DNA of 64,000 nt from Arenibacter antarcticus. GTDB lineage: Bacteria > Bacteroidota > Bacteroidia > Flavobacteriales > Flavobacteriaceae. The DNA lies in NCBI RefSeq assembly GCF_041320605.1, contig NZ_CP166679.1, forward strand, positions 2,962,001 through 3,026,000, in the 5' to 3' direction. Positions 1 through 9,998 of this stretch are shown piece by piece. The notes beneath the pieces were generated by a model, which had not been told where the DNA came from, searched no databases, and saw only the letters and a program-made list of their open reading frames with translations. The position numbers and the translations under genes were made by a program. Numbering within the stretch: position 1 is the stretch's first letter; each line of letters begins with the position of its first letter.

Positions 1-1016
1 GCGTAGACATCTGCCTGTTGCAATGGCATATCATCCCAGAAAATAGGTGTTCTGCCGTGTTCTTCCGCAAACTTTGATACCTTGTCTAGCCACATTAATT
101 GTAATTTTAGGGCGGGTTCTTTACTTCCCCTTCCGGTGGTATGTACCTCGTCTCCCCCTACATGAAGGTATTTTCCGTGGGGAAAGGCTTCCATGGCATC
201 CAAATATAAATCAAACTGTACTTCGTAGGTTTTAGGGTCTAGGGGATTAAATGCCCAATCCCGACTAACATCGTCCCTTAGATCAAAATACTCTGGATGT
301 TTTAATATAAAGGATGCATGGCCAAGACCTTGTACCAACGGACTGATCTCTATGTGTCGTTCCTTGGCGTAATCACTTATTTTTCTCCATTCCTCAATAC
401 TCAATGCATCTTCGGAGGCTATGGTTGGCTGTCGTTTAAACTTTAATTTATCTTCTATTTCCAAGATTATCCCATTAACCTTAAAACTTGCCAGTTTATT
501 CATTAAGCCGTAGTAGTATTCTGGTTTTTCCAAATGATGTTTTACATCCAAGTGTATTGCCCTGTACGAGAGTTCAGGGAAATCTGTAATATGGCACAAA
601 GGCAGGTTTACTTTTTGATCCTTGGCATCTTCATATAATTGCTCTAACGTAGTAAAGGCATAAAAAAGTCCGGCTTCATCCTTAGCCTTTATGTTGATGA
701 TGTTATCTTCAATAGTTAGTGTATAACCTTCTGAAGGAATATCCATTTCAGTATCTATTTGATATACAAGTTGCGATATGCTCTTATCGGTAACTTCTTT
801 TAATCCAATTAACTCTCTGGTAAGGATAGGTAGTTTTTCCTGACCGTTAGCCTTGTAACCTATAGGGGTATCATATGAAAATGAGCTTACTCCTGTTATG
901 TTGAATTCCTGTGCTTGTGGTAATAATTTAAAATCGCCCATTTTTTGCTCTTTGGGGGAACAGGAGGCTAATAGTATGGTGCAAACTAAAAAATAGATAA
1001 TAGAAATTTTTTTCAT
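1..1016 (-). CDS. Beta-N-acetylhexosaminidase, GH20 family lipoprotein (3' part beyond window)
   Basis: I read this by translating the reverse complement; about 338 codons are visible and the gene runs off the left edge. The start at 1016 gives a lipoprotein signal peptide with lipobox LASC (Cys about 19), so the enzyme is probably anchored to an envelope membrane. An N-terminal GH20b-like region (about 30-130) precedes the TIM-barrel part. The motif HVGGDEVH (about 284-291) carries the Asp-Glu pair that in GH20 enzymes polarises the substrate acetamido group and acts as acid/base. The family removes terminal GlcNAc/GalNAc from chitin fragments or glycans; the substrate here is not inferable. 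The barrel entry (LDVKHHLEKPEYY) is divergent from the usual LDxxRH sequence, so a specialised subfamily is likely. Confidence 0.88.
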   Translation of the reverse strand, partial: MKKISIIYFLVCTILLASCSPKEQKMGDFKLLPQAQEFNITGVSSFSYDTPIGYKANGQEKLPILTRELIGLKEVTDKSISQLVYQIDTEMDIPSEGYTLTIEDNIINIKAKDEAGLFYAFTTLEQLYEDAKDQKVNLPLCHITDFPELSYRAIHLDVKHHLEKPEYYYGLMNKLASFKVNGIILEIEDKLKFKRQPTIASEDALSIEEWRKISDYAKERHIEISPLVQGLGHASFILKHPEYFDLRDDVSRDWAFNPLDPKTYEVQFDLYLDAMEAFPHGKYLHVGGDEVHTTGRGSKEPALKLQLMWLDKVSKFAEEHGRTPIFWDDMPLQQADVY

Positions 1017-1184
1017 AAGTTTTTAGGGAGATAATAGTTGTATGATTTAATCGTATTATCCAATTTTAGAAAGTGATACAATATTAGAAACCTTAAATGT
1101 AAGGTGTTTTTCTAGTGGTTTTGTGGTATCGAGGAATAAAATGGGCAGATGTTATAGGTATAACAAATTTGTACTCTAGGATCG

Positions 1185-1637
1185 TTAAACACCAAATTGC
1201 TCTAAATGATGGTTTAAGTGCTTGTAAAAAAGGTTATTCCATTCTGTTTTGGTCAGCTTTCCAAAGGAATGTGACTCTTTTTCATGAAAATATTCCTCTC
1301 CTAGCTTTTGGGTTTTTAAAAGATGTTCAATTAAACGGTCTTTTTCAACGTCAAAATTCCTTTCATCCACTATTAAAAATGCTGGGGCAGTCCTGCTATT
1401 TTTCTTATAAGGTTTTTCGTTAACTACAGCTTGCTTTACAATTAGCTTTAGCATAAACTTCATTAAACTGTTCGGTTTGGGATGTTTGTTAGTATATACC
1501 ATTTCATAAGGCACGTTGCAATGGGCCAGCATTTGTGCTACATTCATTTTCCCCCAATGAGGGACAGTAGTTGGGGTTAGCTTATTAATTCTGGCAATGA
1601 CTTCCTCAGTTACTTTAAGGTCAAATATATTTTTCAT
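1185..1637 (-). CDS. DUF1569 domain protein (DinB-like fold)
   Basis: 150 residues, cytosolic, with no signal peptide or membrane segment. The N-terminus (LTPTTVPHWGKMNVAQMLAH, about 20-40) is the signature of DUF1569 proteins, small four-helix proteins related to DinB. A His in the MLAHC stretch sits where DinB-type proteins place a metal ligand. The biochemical role of the family is not established. The gene stands alone: 92 bases separate it from the upstream oxidoreductase and 168 bases from the GH20 gene downstream, so operon membership is uncertain. Confidence 0.75.
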   Translation of the reverse strand: MKNIFDLKVTEEVIARINKLTPTTVPHWGKMNVAQMLAHCNVPYEMVYTNKHPKPNSLMKFMLKLIVKQAVVNEKPYKKNSRTAPAFLIVDERNFDVEKDRLIEHLLKTQKLGEEYFHEKESHSFGKLTKTEWNNLFYKHLNHHLEQFGV

Positions 1638-1729
1638 TTTATAGGAGTGTTAAATGTTGGTATGTTGGATGTAATGTTTATTCATACTAATGTCCTTATA
1701 TTACTTGAAATAAAATATCGATTAATATA

Positions 1730-2857
1730 TTATTTCAAACTAATCCATTTCCCTGTTCGTACACTTTCTTTTGCGGCTTCCAAGATTTCCACAACAATCA
1801 TATTGTTTGCAAGTGCTGGCAAATCATAGTCTTGTAGGGTGATTTCATTATTGATAACCGCCGCTAATAAAGCAAAAGGATCTCTATAGGGGTTTGTAAG
1901 AGGGTTTAGCGTATCTTTTTGTTTGTTTTTGTCAGCCTTAAATTTCGATGTCATTTCGGTCGCATTTTCACTAATGACGTATCCTGTGCTGCCGTAAACC
2001 TCCATATCTTTTCTGGAAAATGGCCAATTCCAGGAAGCTTGGATAATTCCCTGCATTTTTGGAAATTGCAATATTATAGTTGCCTCATCATCTACGTTGG
2101 GATAGGTATCAGGTTTAAAAGTCTGGGCCAAGGCCATAACAGCTTCCGGTTTTTGACCCTTTGTAAGCCATGTAATTAAATTGGCACCGTAGCAGCCAAA
2201 ATCTGTCAAAGCGCCTGCGCCGTTCAATTTTGGATCGGTCAACCATTCTAAAAATTCCTTACTGACCCCAATTTCTTTGGGGCCTTTATGTCCGTCATGG
2301 ACCACAATTTTTCGTAAATCCCCTATTTTTCCGGCTTGCACTATCTCATTGGCCTTGTGATTGGTTGCGTACCAGCTGGTCTCATAGTTAGTCAGTAGAT
2401 GGATATTGTATTTTTCGGCAAGGGACTTCATTTTAAAGGCATGATCCATGCTCACCGCCAATGGCTTTTCTACCATTACATGTACGCCTTTTGGGGCACA
2501 AGCTTCTACTACCGCCAAATGCTCGTATATACTTCCAAAAGCAGCCACCGCTTGAGGCTGGGTTTCTGCGATCATTTCCTCTAAGGTGTCAAATACCAGA
2601 TCCATAGAAAACCCATAGTGTTTTGCATGTCTTGCCACTAATTCCTTATTGGGTTCCACAATCCCCACAATTTTCAGATCGGTTTGGTCCTGTCGTCCCA
2701 AAATCCAATGCACATGGTCATGGGAAAGTCCGGCTACACCAAGTCTAATGGGCTCGTTGTTTAGCTGGCTACTTAGGTTTAAGGGAGTTAGTAAAAGCAT
2801 CAGTATTAGCGAAGGAAAACTTAGAATTTTTGAGGAGTTCTTTATCTGCTTCTTCAT
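1730..2857 (-). CDS. Exported Gfo/Idh/MocA family oxidoreductase
   Basis: An NAD(P)-dependent sugar-dehydrogenase-like protein. After a hydrophobic N-terminal signal comes a Rossmann start with the glycine motif GVAGLSH, then an EKPLAV motif about 90 residues later; the EKP lysine is the conserved cofactor/substrate residue of the family. I place the start at the ATG at 2857, which overlaps the aldehyde dehydrogenase stop as ATGA and gives MKKQ followed by a clean signal peptide (375 residues). An in-frame ATG at 2878 would add seven residues (MDKTIDR) before it. Exported members are common in Bacteroidota and often act in glycoside or polyol metabolism, sometimes with tightly bound NAD. Co-transcription with the upstream aldehyde dehydrogenase is likely. 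Confidence 0.85.
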   Translation of the reverse strand: MKKQIKNSSKILSFPSLILMLLLTPLNLSSQLNNEPIRLGVAGLSHDHVHWILGRQDQTDLKIVGIVEPNKELVARHAKHYGFSMDLVFDTLEEMIAETQPQAVAAFGSIYEHLAVVEACAPKGVHVMVEKPLAVSMDHAFKMKSLAEKYNIHLLTNYETSWYATNHKANEIVQAGKIGDLRKIVVHDGHKGPKEIGVSKEFLEWLTDPKLNGAGALTDFGCYGANLITWLTKGQKPEAVMALAQTFKPDTYPNVDDEATIILQFPKMQGIIQASWNWPFSRKDMEVYGSTGYVISENATEMTSKFKADKNKQKDTLNPLTNPYRDPFALLAAVINNEITLQDYDLPALANNMIVVEILEAAKESVRTGKWISLK

Positions 2858-4221
2858 CCTATCAATCGTTTTATCCATTTTAATTTACTTTTAGTGTGCG
2901 GATAATATTTTAAATTAGGTTCTATCCAGGTGGGTTTGTCTAATATTCCCTTATAATGAGAAAATGCCTTAAAACCGTATTCCCCATGATACGCACCTAT
3001 GCCACTATCTCCAACACCACCAAACCCCATATTGCTGTTGGAAATATGCATAACAGTATCGTTAACTGCACCCCCGCCGAAAGAAATTTGGTTAAGTACT
3101 TTTTGCTTGTACTCTTTATCCTTGGTGAAAACATAACAGGACAATGGTTTGGGCATTTCCTTTATCTTGGCAATTATGGCATCTAGATCCTCATATTCGA
3201 TTACAGGAAGGATGGGTCCAAATATTTCGTCTTTCATTACGTTGTCCTCAAAAGTGACATCCGTTAAAATAGTAGGTTCAATAATTCGGGTATCCGTATT
3301 GTATTTCCCACCGGTGTATACTTTATCGGCATCGATCAACGCAATTAGTCGCGCTACATTAGCATCGTTTATAATTTGGACGTAATTGTCCTCTTCCACT
3401 AAAAACTTGGATTCTTCTATTTCTTTTTTTGCCAGTTCTAAAAACTTATTTTTTACGGATTTATGTACCACTACATAATCGGGGGCAATACAAGTCTGAC
3501 CAGCATTTAAAAATTTGCCCCAAATTAATCTTTTGACCGTAATCTTAAGATCACAATTTTCTGTAATTATAGCGGGACTCTTACCTCCCAATTCCAAGGT
3601 TACGGGGATTAGATTTTTGGCTGCTGCTTGGTAGACAATTTTCCCCACGGATACACTGCCGGTGAAAAATATTTTATCGAAATCTTGATTTAGAAGTGCC
3701 GTGGTTTCGGGAACGCCTCCTTCTACTACCCTAAAGAAATTGGGATCAAAGTTTTCATTGATCAGTTTAGCCATGGCCTTACTGGTATTGATGGGGAGCT
3801 CACTGGGTTTAAGGATAACGGTGTTTCCGGCAGCAATAGCTGCAATGGCAGGGGCAATCGACAATTGATACGGGTAATTCCATGCGCCAATAATTAAACT
3901 TACTCCTAGAGGCTCTGGAATAATGTACGATTTTGCAGGCAAATTGACCAAATTTGTTCGAACTCGTTTTTTCTTTGACCATTTTGAAATCTTTTTAACC
4001 GCTTCCTTTATGTCGTGGTAAAGTAGACTTATCTCCGTGGTGTAATTTTCAAAGGCCGATTTTTTAAAATCCTTATAAATAGCTTCATGCAGGAAATCTT
4101 CATTTTCCCTTAGTAAGGACTCCAATTTTTTTAATTGGGCAATCCTAAAATTCACCTCTTTTGTAGCATTGGTTTGGAAGAATTTTTTTTGTAGTGCTAC
4201 TATTTCTTGCATTTTATCCAT
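2854..4221 (-). CDS. NAD(P)-dependent aldehyde dehydrogenase, class-3 type
   Basis: 455 residues, the short length typical of ALDH3-like enzymes, which oxidise aldehydes to acids. All catalytic signatures are present: Asn115 in GAWNYP, the nucleotide-binding FTGSVSVGK (about 187-195), Glu210 in LELGGKSP and the nucleophile Cys244 in GQTCIAP. There is no signal peptide; the C-terminus is basic (KSKLKWIKRLIG) and may touch membrane, as in some fatty-aldehyde dehydrogenases. Its stop overlaps the downstream oxidoreductase start by four bases, and it begins 30 bases after the M14 peptidase stop, so the three genes may share a transcript. The natural substrate is unknown; detoxification of medium- or long-chain aldehydes is a reasonable guess. 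Confidence 0.92.
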   Translation of the reverse strand: MDKMQEIVALQKKFFQTNATKEVNFRIAQLKKLESLLRENEDFLHEAIYKDFKKSAFENYTTEISLLYHDIKEAVKKISKWSKKKRVRTNLVNLPAKSYIIPEPLGVSLIIGAWNYPYQLSIAPAIAAIAAGNTVILKPSELPINTSKAMAKLINENFDPNFFRVVEGGVPETTALLNQDFDKIFFTGSVSVGKIVYQAAAKNLIPVTLELGGKSPAIITENCDLKITVKRLIWGKFLNAGQTCIAPDYVVVHKSVKNKFLELAKKEIEESKFLVEEDNYVQIINDANVARLIALIDADKVYTGGKYNTDTRIIEPTILTDVTFEDNVMKDEIFGPILPVIEYEDLDAIIAKIKEMPKPLSCYVFTKDKEYKQKVLNQISFGGGAVNDTVMHISNSNMGFGGVGDSGIGAYHGEYGFKAFSHYKGILDKPTWIEPNLKYYPHTKSKLKWIKRLIG

Positions 4222-4251
4222 AATTATTTTGCTGGTTTATTTTTGTTATTT

Positions 4252-6708
4252 CTATTGCACCATAAATAAGGCGTTCACAAAAAATAGTTTTCCATTTTCC
4301 CAAAATCCGCGGAACAAAGGATTGTCCACCATATAGATTACTTGGCCTTTACCGTGATTCTCCACTCCAAAAATGAGGGTTTCGTCAATTTTTTTTCGTG
4401 CCTCGCTTCCTGCGAAGCCGGAAACTGGAGCACTATTCTTTTCTAGGTAGACTACGTTACCGTTTTCGAGCTTTCTATAAGCTTCCTCCCCTAGCTTTAA
4501 GGTGAAATATTGATCAGGATATCCATATGCTAAGGGATGTGTAGGGTCTACTTTTGCCTTAAAAATGGCTCCAGTAATGCTGTTTTTTATGTATTCGCGT
4601 TCAGAATCGTCATAAGGGTGAAGTGTTGCCAAACTATCCTTCTTAATTTCCTTTTCTTTGATTGCAAAACCTTCCTTTCCATTTATACCCTTAATAGCAC
4701 CATCCATGGCTATTAATTTTCCTCCATTGTGAACAAATTGCTTTAAATCGGTCAATTTCTTTTTGTCAAAAAAATCGCTATACCAACCGTTGGGGAGGAT
4801 TAGAACGTCATATTCCGATAAGTCTACCCTGCTGTAGTAGCTGGCATCCAATATCGTAACCGGATAGTGAAGTTGTTGTTCAAAAAAATGCCAAACCTCC
4901 CCAAATTGCAGGGTACTGGTAGGTTCTCCAGATAAGATAGCTATTTTGGAGTCGGTGATCATTGGTACATTGCTTGATCCAAAATCCTTGCCTTTTTCCA
5001 CAAATCCCGATTGAGAGGCGGTCAGTAAAACCTGGTGATTTTGAGCAATATTTTCCAAGGAATCAATAAAGTTTTTATGGTTTCTATTGTCGCCCTTGGT
5101 AATGATCAAACTGCCGCGATCAAATACCTTACCCGCTACCGTAAACGGTTGGTTGGCGTAACGAACCCTAATATTTTTCTTTAATAGTTCCGATAAAAAT
5201 CGGGCATCTTTCATGCTATTCCAATCCGCAATGTAGGCGTAGGCATCCTTGGACAAGTTTGTTGGAGTATTTTTTGCAACACTCGTGCTTTCCTCGGGCG
5301 CTATGTTTACCAATGTTTCTGTCGCAGTTGCATCCAAGCCATAGGCAAAGGGTAGGGACCAGGCCGTGATATCATAGGTAAGGGAATCACTTAATTTAGT
5401 ATGGGGCTCCAAAAGTACTTTTACCAAGGTTCCCTTGGTTTGGTCCGTAGAGACCACCATATTTTCAGAGGTTGTTTTTATCGTTTTTACTTTTCCTGAA
5501 TTGTAATCATACCCTTTAACCGAACTATTTGTTGCCCAGCCATAAGTTATTTCGTGGGATTGCAGTAAGTTGCCCAAGGCCTCCAGTTTATCGGGATTTC
5601 CGCTAAGGACATAGCTTTTGAATTTGAAATTTTTATTTTGATAAAACTTTTGAAATTCCTCATTTAATCGGGTTGTATTTTGGGAAGCCACCTCTACTGT
5701 GGAAAGACCTGTAGTTAAATGATGGGCAATCCTATCTTTTAGGGTTAGGGTGTCTCCAATACTGGTCTTTATTCCCAGTCCCGCACGGCCACTGCCACCT
5801 TGTTCATAGGTCATGCCTATACCACCATTATAGGTAGGGTAGGTGTCGCCATAACTTGGATATAACAGATCAAAAATTTCTTTGGTAAAATAAAACCATC
5901 CGTTGGCGTCAAAATATTTCGCATTATTTTTTCCGATGATAACCTGAAATTCGCGTTGAAAATCGGTGACTACTTCATGAAAAGGTTCTGCCGCAGGAGC
6001 AAAAAAATAGGGATTATCCACACCCTGCTCATGGAAATCCACATGTATATGTGGTAGCCATTGGTTAAATACTTTTAAGCGGTGCCGACTTTCTACTTGG
6101 GTAAGCCATGCCCAATCCCGATTAAGATCGAACATGTAGTGATTGGACCTTCCGCTCCACCATCCTTCGTGGTGTTCCTTGCTATTTGGGTCAACATTGT
6201 TCGGAGAATTTTTATATTGATAGTACCAGTTAACATACCTTTCACGTCCATCGGGGTTTAAACATGGATCTATAATAACAACGGTATCGTCCAAATAATC
6301 CGATTTTTTGGTCAATAAATCATATATGGTCTGCATGGAGGCCTCGGTGCTTACACTTTCATTACCGTGTACATTATAACTCAACCAAACAATTGCCTTT
6401 GAAGGTGTATCCCCTCCCTTGCTATTGTTTATATGCGCTTCACGGATTGGTTTCAAGTTTTTAATGTTTTCTGCATTTGAAACATAGGCAAGAATCAAGG
6501 GTCTTTTTTCGTTGGTTTGTCCGTATTCTATTAGTTGCACTCGGTCCGCGGCGTTGGTAGCAAGGTGTTCGTAGTAATCCACTACCCGATGGTGCCTTGT
6601 AAATGCTGTTCCCAATTCATATCCCAAAAATTGAGCTGGCGATTTTATTTCTTGAGAAATTCCCAGAGTGGCCACTAATATTAGAAGTGAGAATAGTAGT
6701 TTTTTCAT
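4252..6708 (-). CDS. Secreted M14 family zinc carboxypeptidase-like protein
   Basis: 818 residues from the ATG at 6708, which begins a good signal peptide (MKKLLFSLLILVATLG, ending near SQ). A longer frame starts at 6786 but would put 26 unrelated residues ahead of the signal, so I reject it. The peptidase domain occupies about 30-350. Zinc ligands are visible as H114-x2-E117 in VHGNES and a His around 226 in HVDFHEQG, with Arg in NPDGRERY as a substrate-binding candidate. The C-terminal half (about 370-818) contains a region (about 600-800) resembling the class I glutamine amidotransferase-like fold found in many large Bacteroidota M14 proteins. Probably a periplasmic or extracellular peptide hydrolase; specificity unknown. 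Confidence 0.88.
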   Translation of the reverse strand: MKKLLFSLLILVATLGISQEIKSPAQFLGYELGTAFTRHHRVVDYYEHLATNAADRVQLIEYGQTNEKRPLILAYVSNAENIKNLKPIREAHINNSKGGDTPSKAIVWLSYNVHGNESVSTEASMQTIYDLLTKKSDYLDDTVVIIDPCLNPDGRERYVNWYYQYKNSPNNVDPNSKEHHEGWWSGRSNHYMFDLNRDWAWLTQVESRHRLKVFNQWLPHIHVDFHEQGVDNPYFFAPAAEPFHEVVTDFQREFQVIIGKNNAKYFDANGWFYFTKEIFDLLYPSYGDTYPTYNGGIGMTYEQGGSGRAGLGIKTSIGDTLTLKDRIAHHLTTGLSTVEVASQNTTRLNEEFQKFYQNKNFKFKSYVLSGNPDKLEALGNLLQSHEITYGWATNSSVKGYDYNSGKVKTIKTTSENMVVSTDQTKGTLVKVLLEPHTKLSDSLTYDITAWSLPFAYGLDATATETLVNIAPEESTSVAKNTPTNLSKDAYAYIADWNSMKDARFLSELLKKNIRVRYANQPFTVAGKVFDRGSLIITKGDNRNHKNFIDSLENIAQNHQVLLTASQSGFVEKGKDFGSSNVPMITDSKIAILSGEPTSTLQFGEVWHFFEQQLHYPVTILDASYYSRVDLSEYDVLILPNGWYSDFFDKKKLTDLKQFVHNGGKLIAMDGAIKGINGKEGFAIKEKEIKKDSLATLHPYDDSEREYIKNSITGAIFKAKVDPTHPLAYGYPDQYFTLKLGEEAYRKLENGNVVYLEKNSAPVSGFAGSEARKKIDETLIFGVENHGKGQVIYMVDNPLFRGFWENGKLFFVNALFMVQ

Positions 6709-6918
6709 GTTAAATTGATCAGTTTGTCTAGTATCAAATCTAAGGAATAATGATGATATTATTGGGATGGTATAGGGATAACCCAATTTTATAGAAAATC
6801 AGGGATGGCTCAACACTCTAATTGCCTTAATAAAATGGTTAATTAAACTTCTTAACGTATTTTTAGGACTTGAAAAATGGGGTTACCCCTATCTTTACCC
6901 AGCAATTACCGATAGTAT

Positions 6919-8520
6919 ATGGAAGTCAAAGGCATACCCTTTAAAAAAACAGGTTATTTTTCTAATTTAATATGTGATTATTTGGATGGGAAGCCAGCTT
7001 TGGATCCCTTCTACAATAGAAAACCCGAGCTGGGGGAATTTAAGGATCAAATTAAGGAGAAGGCTAGTTTTTCTCCCGAACATAGGCAGGTATTGTCCAG
7101 GGTCTTAAAGGGACAATATATAAACACCAAGATTTCCAGTGCTTCCGAGACCAATATTCTGTTGCTAAAAGAGAAATCGACCTATACCGTGGTGACGGGG
7201 CATCAATTAAATTTGTTTACCGGTCCTCTGTACTTTTTATACAAGATAATTACCACGATTAATCTTACTAAAACCCTTAAACGGGAGTATCCAGAAAATG
7301 ACTTTGTGCCCATTTATTGGATGGCGACCGAGGATCATGATTTTGAAGAGATCAATTACTTTAATTTCCGGGGGAAAAAATTGCGATGGAACAAAAGTGT
7401 CTCTGGGGCAGTAGGGCCTTTGGATACAGATGGGCTACAAGCTATAAGCGAAGCCTTTTCCAATGAAATAGGAAGCAGTATAAATGCCAATAAACTTAAA
7501 GAATGGTTTAAAAGAGCCTATTTGGAACACGATACCTTGGATGAGGCTACCCGTTTTTTGGCCAATGAGCTGTTTGGTGAACACGGATTAGTGATATTGG
7601 ATGGGAACGATGTTCAATTGAAAAACCTTTTTATTCCCTATATCAAAAGAGATTTATTGGAGCAAAAATCCTATAAAATGGTCGAAAAGACTATATCTGG
7701 CTTAGGGGAGTTGACAGAAAATTACGGGATTCAGGTTAATCCTAGAGAAATCAACTACTTTTATTTGGTTGATGGGGTTCGCGAACGGATAGTGGAACAG
7801 GAAGGGAAATATTATATTAATGAAACTAAGATTCAATTTTCCAAAGAAGAGATTCTAAAGGAACTAGAGGATTATCCTGAAAGATTTTCACCAAATGTAA
7901 TTACCAGACCGCTATACCAAGAGGTTATTTTACCCAACTTATGTTATGTTGGCGGTGGGGGAGAACTGGCCTATTGGTTACAATTAAAAGCCATGTTCAA
8001 TGAGATGGAAGTGCCCTTTCCCATTCTCTTACTTCGAAACTCTGCCTTGGTTATCACCCAAAAGCAAGTTGAAAAATTAGATAATATGGATATTTCCATT
8101 GCAGATCTGTTTTTAAAGCAAAGTAGTTTTATCAATAAGAAAATTCGAGAAATTTCTAATATAGACATCGATTTTACCCCGCAAAAGAATCATTTAATAC
8201 AACAGTTTAAAGGCATGTACGACTTGGCTGAAACTACCGACGCCTCTTTTTTAGGAGCAGTAAAGGCGCAGGAAGTCAAGCAGTTAAAAGGATTAAATCA
8301 GCTAGAAAAACGCTTGTTGAAGGCGCAAAAGCGGAAGCTCGAGGATCAGGTGGTGCGAATGACAGAGATTCAGAATCAACTTTTTCCAAATAAGTCCCTA
8401 CAGGAGCGTAATCTTAATTTTTCGGAACTTTATTTGGAATATGGAGACCGATTGATTCCCTATCTAATAGAGGCTCTTAATCCTTTGGTAGGAGATTTTA
8501 CAATTGTAAAAATGGATTAA
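6919..8520 (+). CDS. bshC: Bacillithiol biosynthesis cysteine-adding enzyme BshC
   Basis: 533 residues, the normal length for BshC, the last enzyme of bacillithiol synthesis, which joins cysteine to glucosaminyl-malate. The N-terminal half carries the family motif VVTGHQLNLFTGPLYFLYKI (from about residue 94), and the middle the YWMATEDHDFEEI stretch in the Rossmann-like core. A long charged helix pair near 440-490 matches the coiled-coil dimerisation region of the Bacillus protein. bshA and bshB are not in this window, as is usual because the three genes are scattered. The gene is divergent from the M14 peptidase; a near-consensus TTG-N17-TATCTTTA lies about 30 bases before the ATG and could be its promoter. 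Confidence 0.95.
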   Translation: MEVKGIPFKKTGYFSNLICDYLDGKPALDPFYNRKPELGEFKDQIKEKASFSPEHRQVLSRVLKGQYINTKISSASETNILLLKEKSTYTVVTGHQLNLFTGPLYFLYKIITTINLTKTLKREYPENDFVPIYWMATEDHDFEEINYFNFRGKKLRWNKSVSGAVGPLDTDGLQAISEAFSNEIGSSINANKLKEWFKRAYLEHDTLDEATRFLANELFGEHGLVILDGNDVQLKNLFIPYIKRDLLEQKSYKMVEKTISGLGELTENYGIQVNPREINYFYLVDGVRERIVEQEGKYYINETKIQFSKEEILKELEDYPERFSPNVITRPLYQEVILPNLCYVGGGGELAYWLQLKAMFNEMEVPFPILLLRNSALVITQKQVEKLDNMDISIADLFLKQSSFINKKIREISNIDIDFTPQKNHLIQQFKGMYDLAETTDASFLGAVKAQEVKQLKGLNQLEKRLLKAQKRKLEDQVVRMTEIQNQLFPNKSLQERNLNFSELYLEYGDRLIPYLIEALNPLVGDFTIVKMD

Positions 8521-8593
8521 TATTCAATTATTATACCCTCTCCTTCTAAACTACACATTGTTTTAATAATATTTTTTAAAAAAACAGCTGACT

Positions 8594-9970
8594 ATGTCCA
8601 TGCATAAAGTAGATTTTGAAATGGTAGAAATGACTTTGGATGTCATGAAATACGCCATTGGTCGTCTTACCCATCCAGCGCCAGAATTGGGGAAGCCAAA
8701 AAAGGAGGAAGAACTTAAGGCTTTGGTAGGAGAAACCATTACCCCATTGGGAATTGGGGGGGAGAAAGCGTTTAATCTGTTCAAAGATGTATTGCTCAAG
8801 GCTACGGTCCCGATTGACCATCCTAGGCATTTGGCTTTTGTGCCCGCGGCCCCTACCAGGGCGGCGGTTATGTTTGATTTGGTTACTTCGGCATCTAGCA
8901 TTCATGGTGCCTATTGGATGGAAGGGGCAGGCGGAATTTTTTGTGAGAATGAGGCTATCAGATGGTTGGTGTCCCTCACCGGATTACCTAAGGGATCCTT
9001 TGGGGTCTTTACCAGTGGCGGAACTGCCGCCAATCTTTCTGCTATGGTAACAGCGCGGGAATATTGGCGGAAAGATATTAATAATAGGGGAAAGAAAGGC
9101 TTGATAATTACTTCCAGTGGTGCGCATTCCTCTGTAAAGGCGATGGCCAAGGTTATAGATTGTGATGTGCTTTTGGTAGAAACGGAGGAAGAAATGAAGG
9201 CAGAGGCTCTAAAGGAAAAAATAGGGTCGTTGGACGGTCAACAAAGACAAAGGTTGTTTGCAGTTGTGGCAACTGGTGGCACAACCAATGCAGGGATTAT
9301 AGATGACCTATGGGGAATAGGGGAGCTTTGCGAAGAAGAAAAACTGTGGTTCCATGTAGATGCTGCTTATGGGGGAGGTGCCCTTGCATCAAAATCGGCC
9401 AGACCCTTATTCAAAGGATTGGAAAAAGCAGATAGTATTACCATTGATCCCCATAAATGGCTTTTCTCACCTTATGATTGTGGCGCCATTTTGTATAAAG
9501 AACCAGAACTCGCTAAGGAAGCACACTCCCAAGAAGGTTCCTATTTGGATATATTTAAAGATGAAGGTGCGAATGGATTTAATCCTTCGGATTACCAAAT
9601 ACAACTCACTCGGAGGGTAAGGGGGTTGCCGCTTTGGTTTTCCCTGGCCATGCACGGTACAGATAAGTATTCCTGGGCGGTGGACAGGGGGATAGAATTG
9701 GCTAAATTGGCCGGAGAATTAATTACAAAAGACCCATTGGTAGAATTGGTGCGAGACCCCAGTCTTTCTTGTGTTCTCTTTAGACGAATAGGATGGTCTG
9801 CACAGGATTATACCAATTGGACCTATAAAAATCACAGGGAGGGATTTGCTTTGGTAACTCCCACCAAGTTTAAAGTTCTAGGCGAATATGAAACCGTGGC
9901 ACGATTTTGTTTTATCAATCCAGATACCACCGAAAAAGACATTACCATGATTTTGGAAACTATGGAATAG
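8594..9970 (+). CDS. PLP-dependent group II decarboxylase
   Basis: 458 residues with the group II (AADC/GAD-like) decarboxylase architecture. Visible features are TSGGTAANLSA (about 140-150) for phosphate binding, SSGAHSS with the cofactor-stacking His178, HVDAAYGG with Asp256 that pairs with the pyridine nitrogen, and the Schiff-base lysine Lys288 in IDPHKW. Such enzymes decarboxylate aromatic amino acids, glutamate, aspartate or 2,4-diaminobutyrate to amines; which one cannot be told from motifs alone. Start choice: ATG at 8594 (MSMHKVD), with a second ATG two codons later. Convergent with the next gene, only 28 bases away. Confidence 0.9.
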   Translation: MSMHKVDFEMVEMTLDVMKYAIGRLTHPAPELGKPKKEEELKALVGETITPLGIGGEKAFNLFKDVLLKATVPIDHPRHLAFVPAAPTRAAVMFDLVTSASSIHGAYWMEGAGGIFCENEAIRWLVSLTGLPKGSFGVFTSGGTAANLSAMVTAREYWRKDINNRGKKGLIITSSGAHSSVKAMAKVIDCDVLLVETEEEMKAEALKEKIGSLDGQQRQRLFAVVATGGTTNAGIIDDLWGIGELCEEEKLWFHVDAAYGGGALASKSARPLFKGLEKADSITIDPHKWLFSPYDCGAILYKEPELAKEAHSQEGSYLDIFKDEGANGFNPSDYQIQLTRRVRGLPLWFSLAMHGTDKYSWAVDRGIELAKLAGELITKDPLVELVRDPSLSCVLFRRIGWSAQDYTNWTYKNHREGFALVTPTKFKVLGEYETVARFCFINPDTTEKDITMILETME

Positions 9971-9998
9971 GGTGCTCCACAGTTTATATTAATAGGAA

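Noticed and set aside
1115-1423. 102-codon plus-strand frame
   Set aside because: It lies antisense to the DUF1569 gene, whose motifs are clear, and has no domain signature.
6709-6786. 26-residue N-terminal extension of the M14 peptidase
   Set aside because: It would sit ahead of a canonical signal peptide and hide it; the ATG at 6708 is preferred.
8576-8905. Minus-strand frames of about 110 codons inside the decarboxylase gene
   Set aside because: They are antisense to a well-supported coding sequence with intact catalytic motifs.
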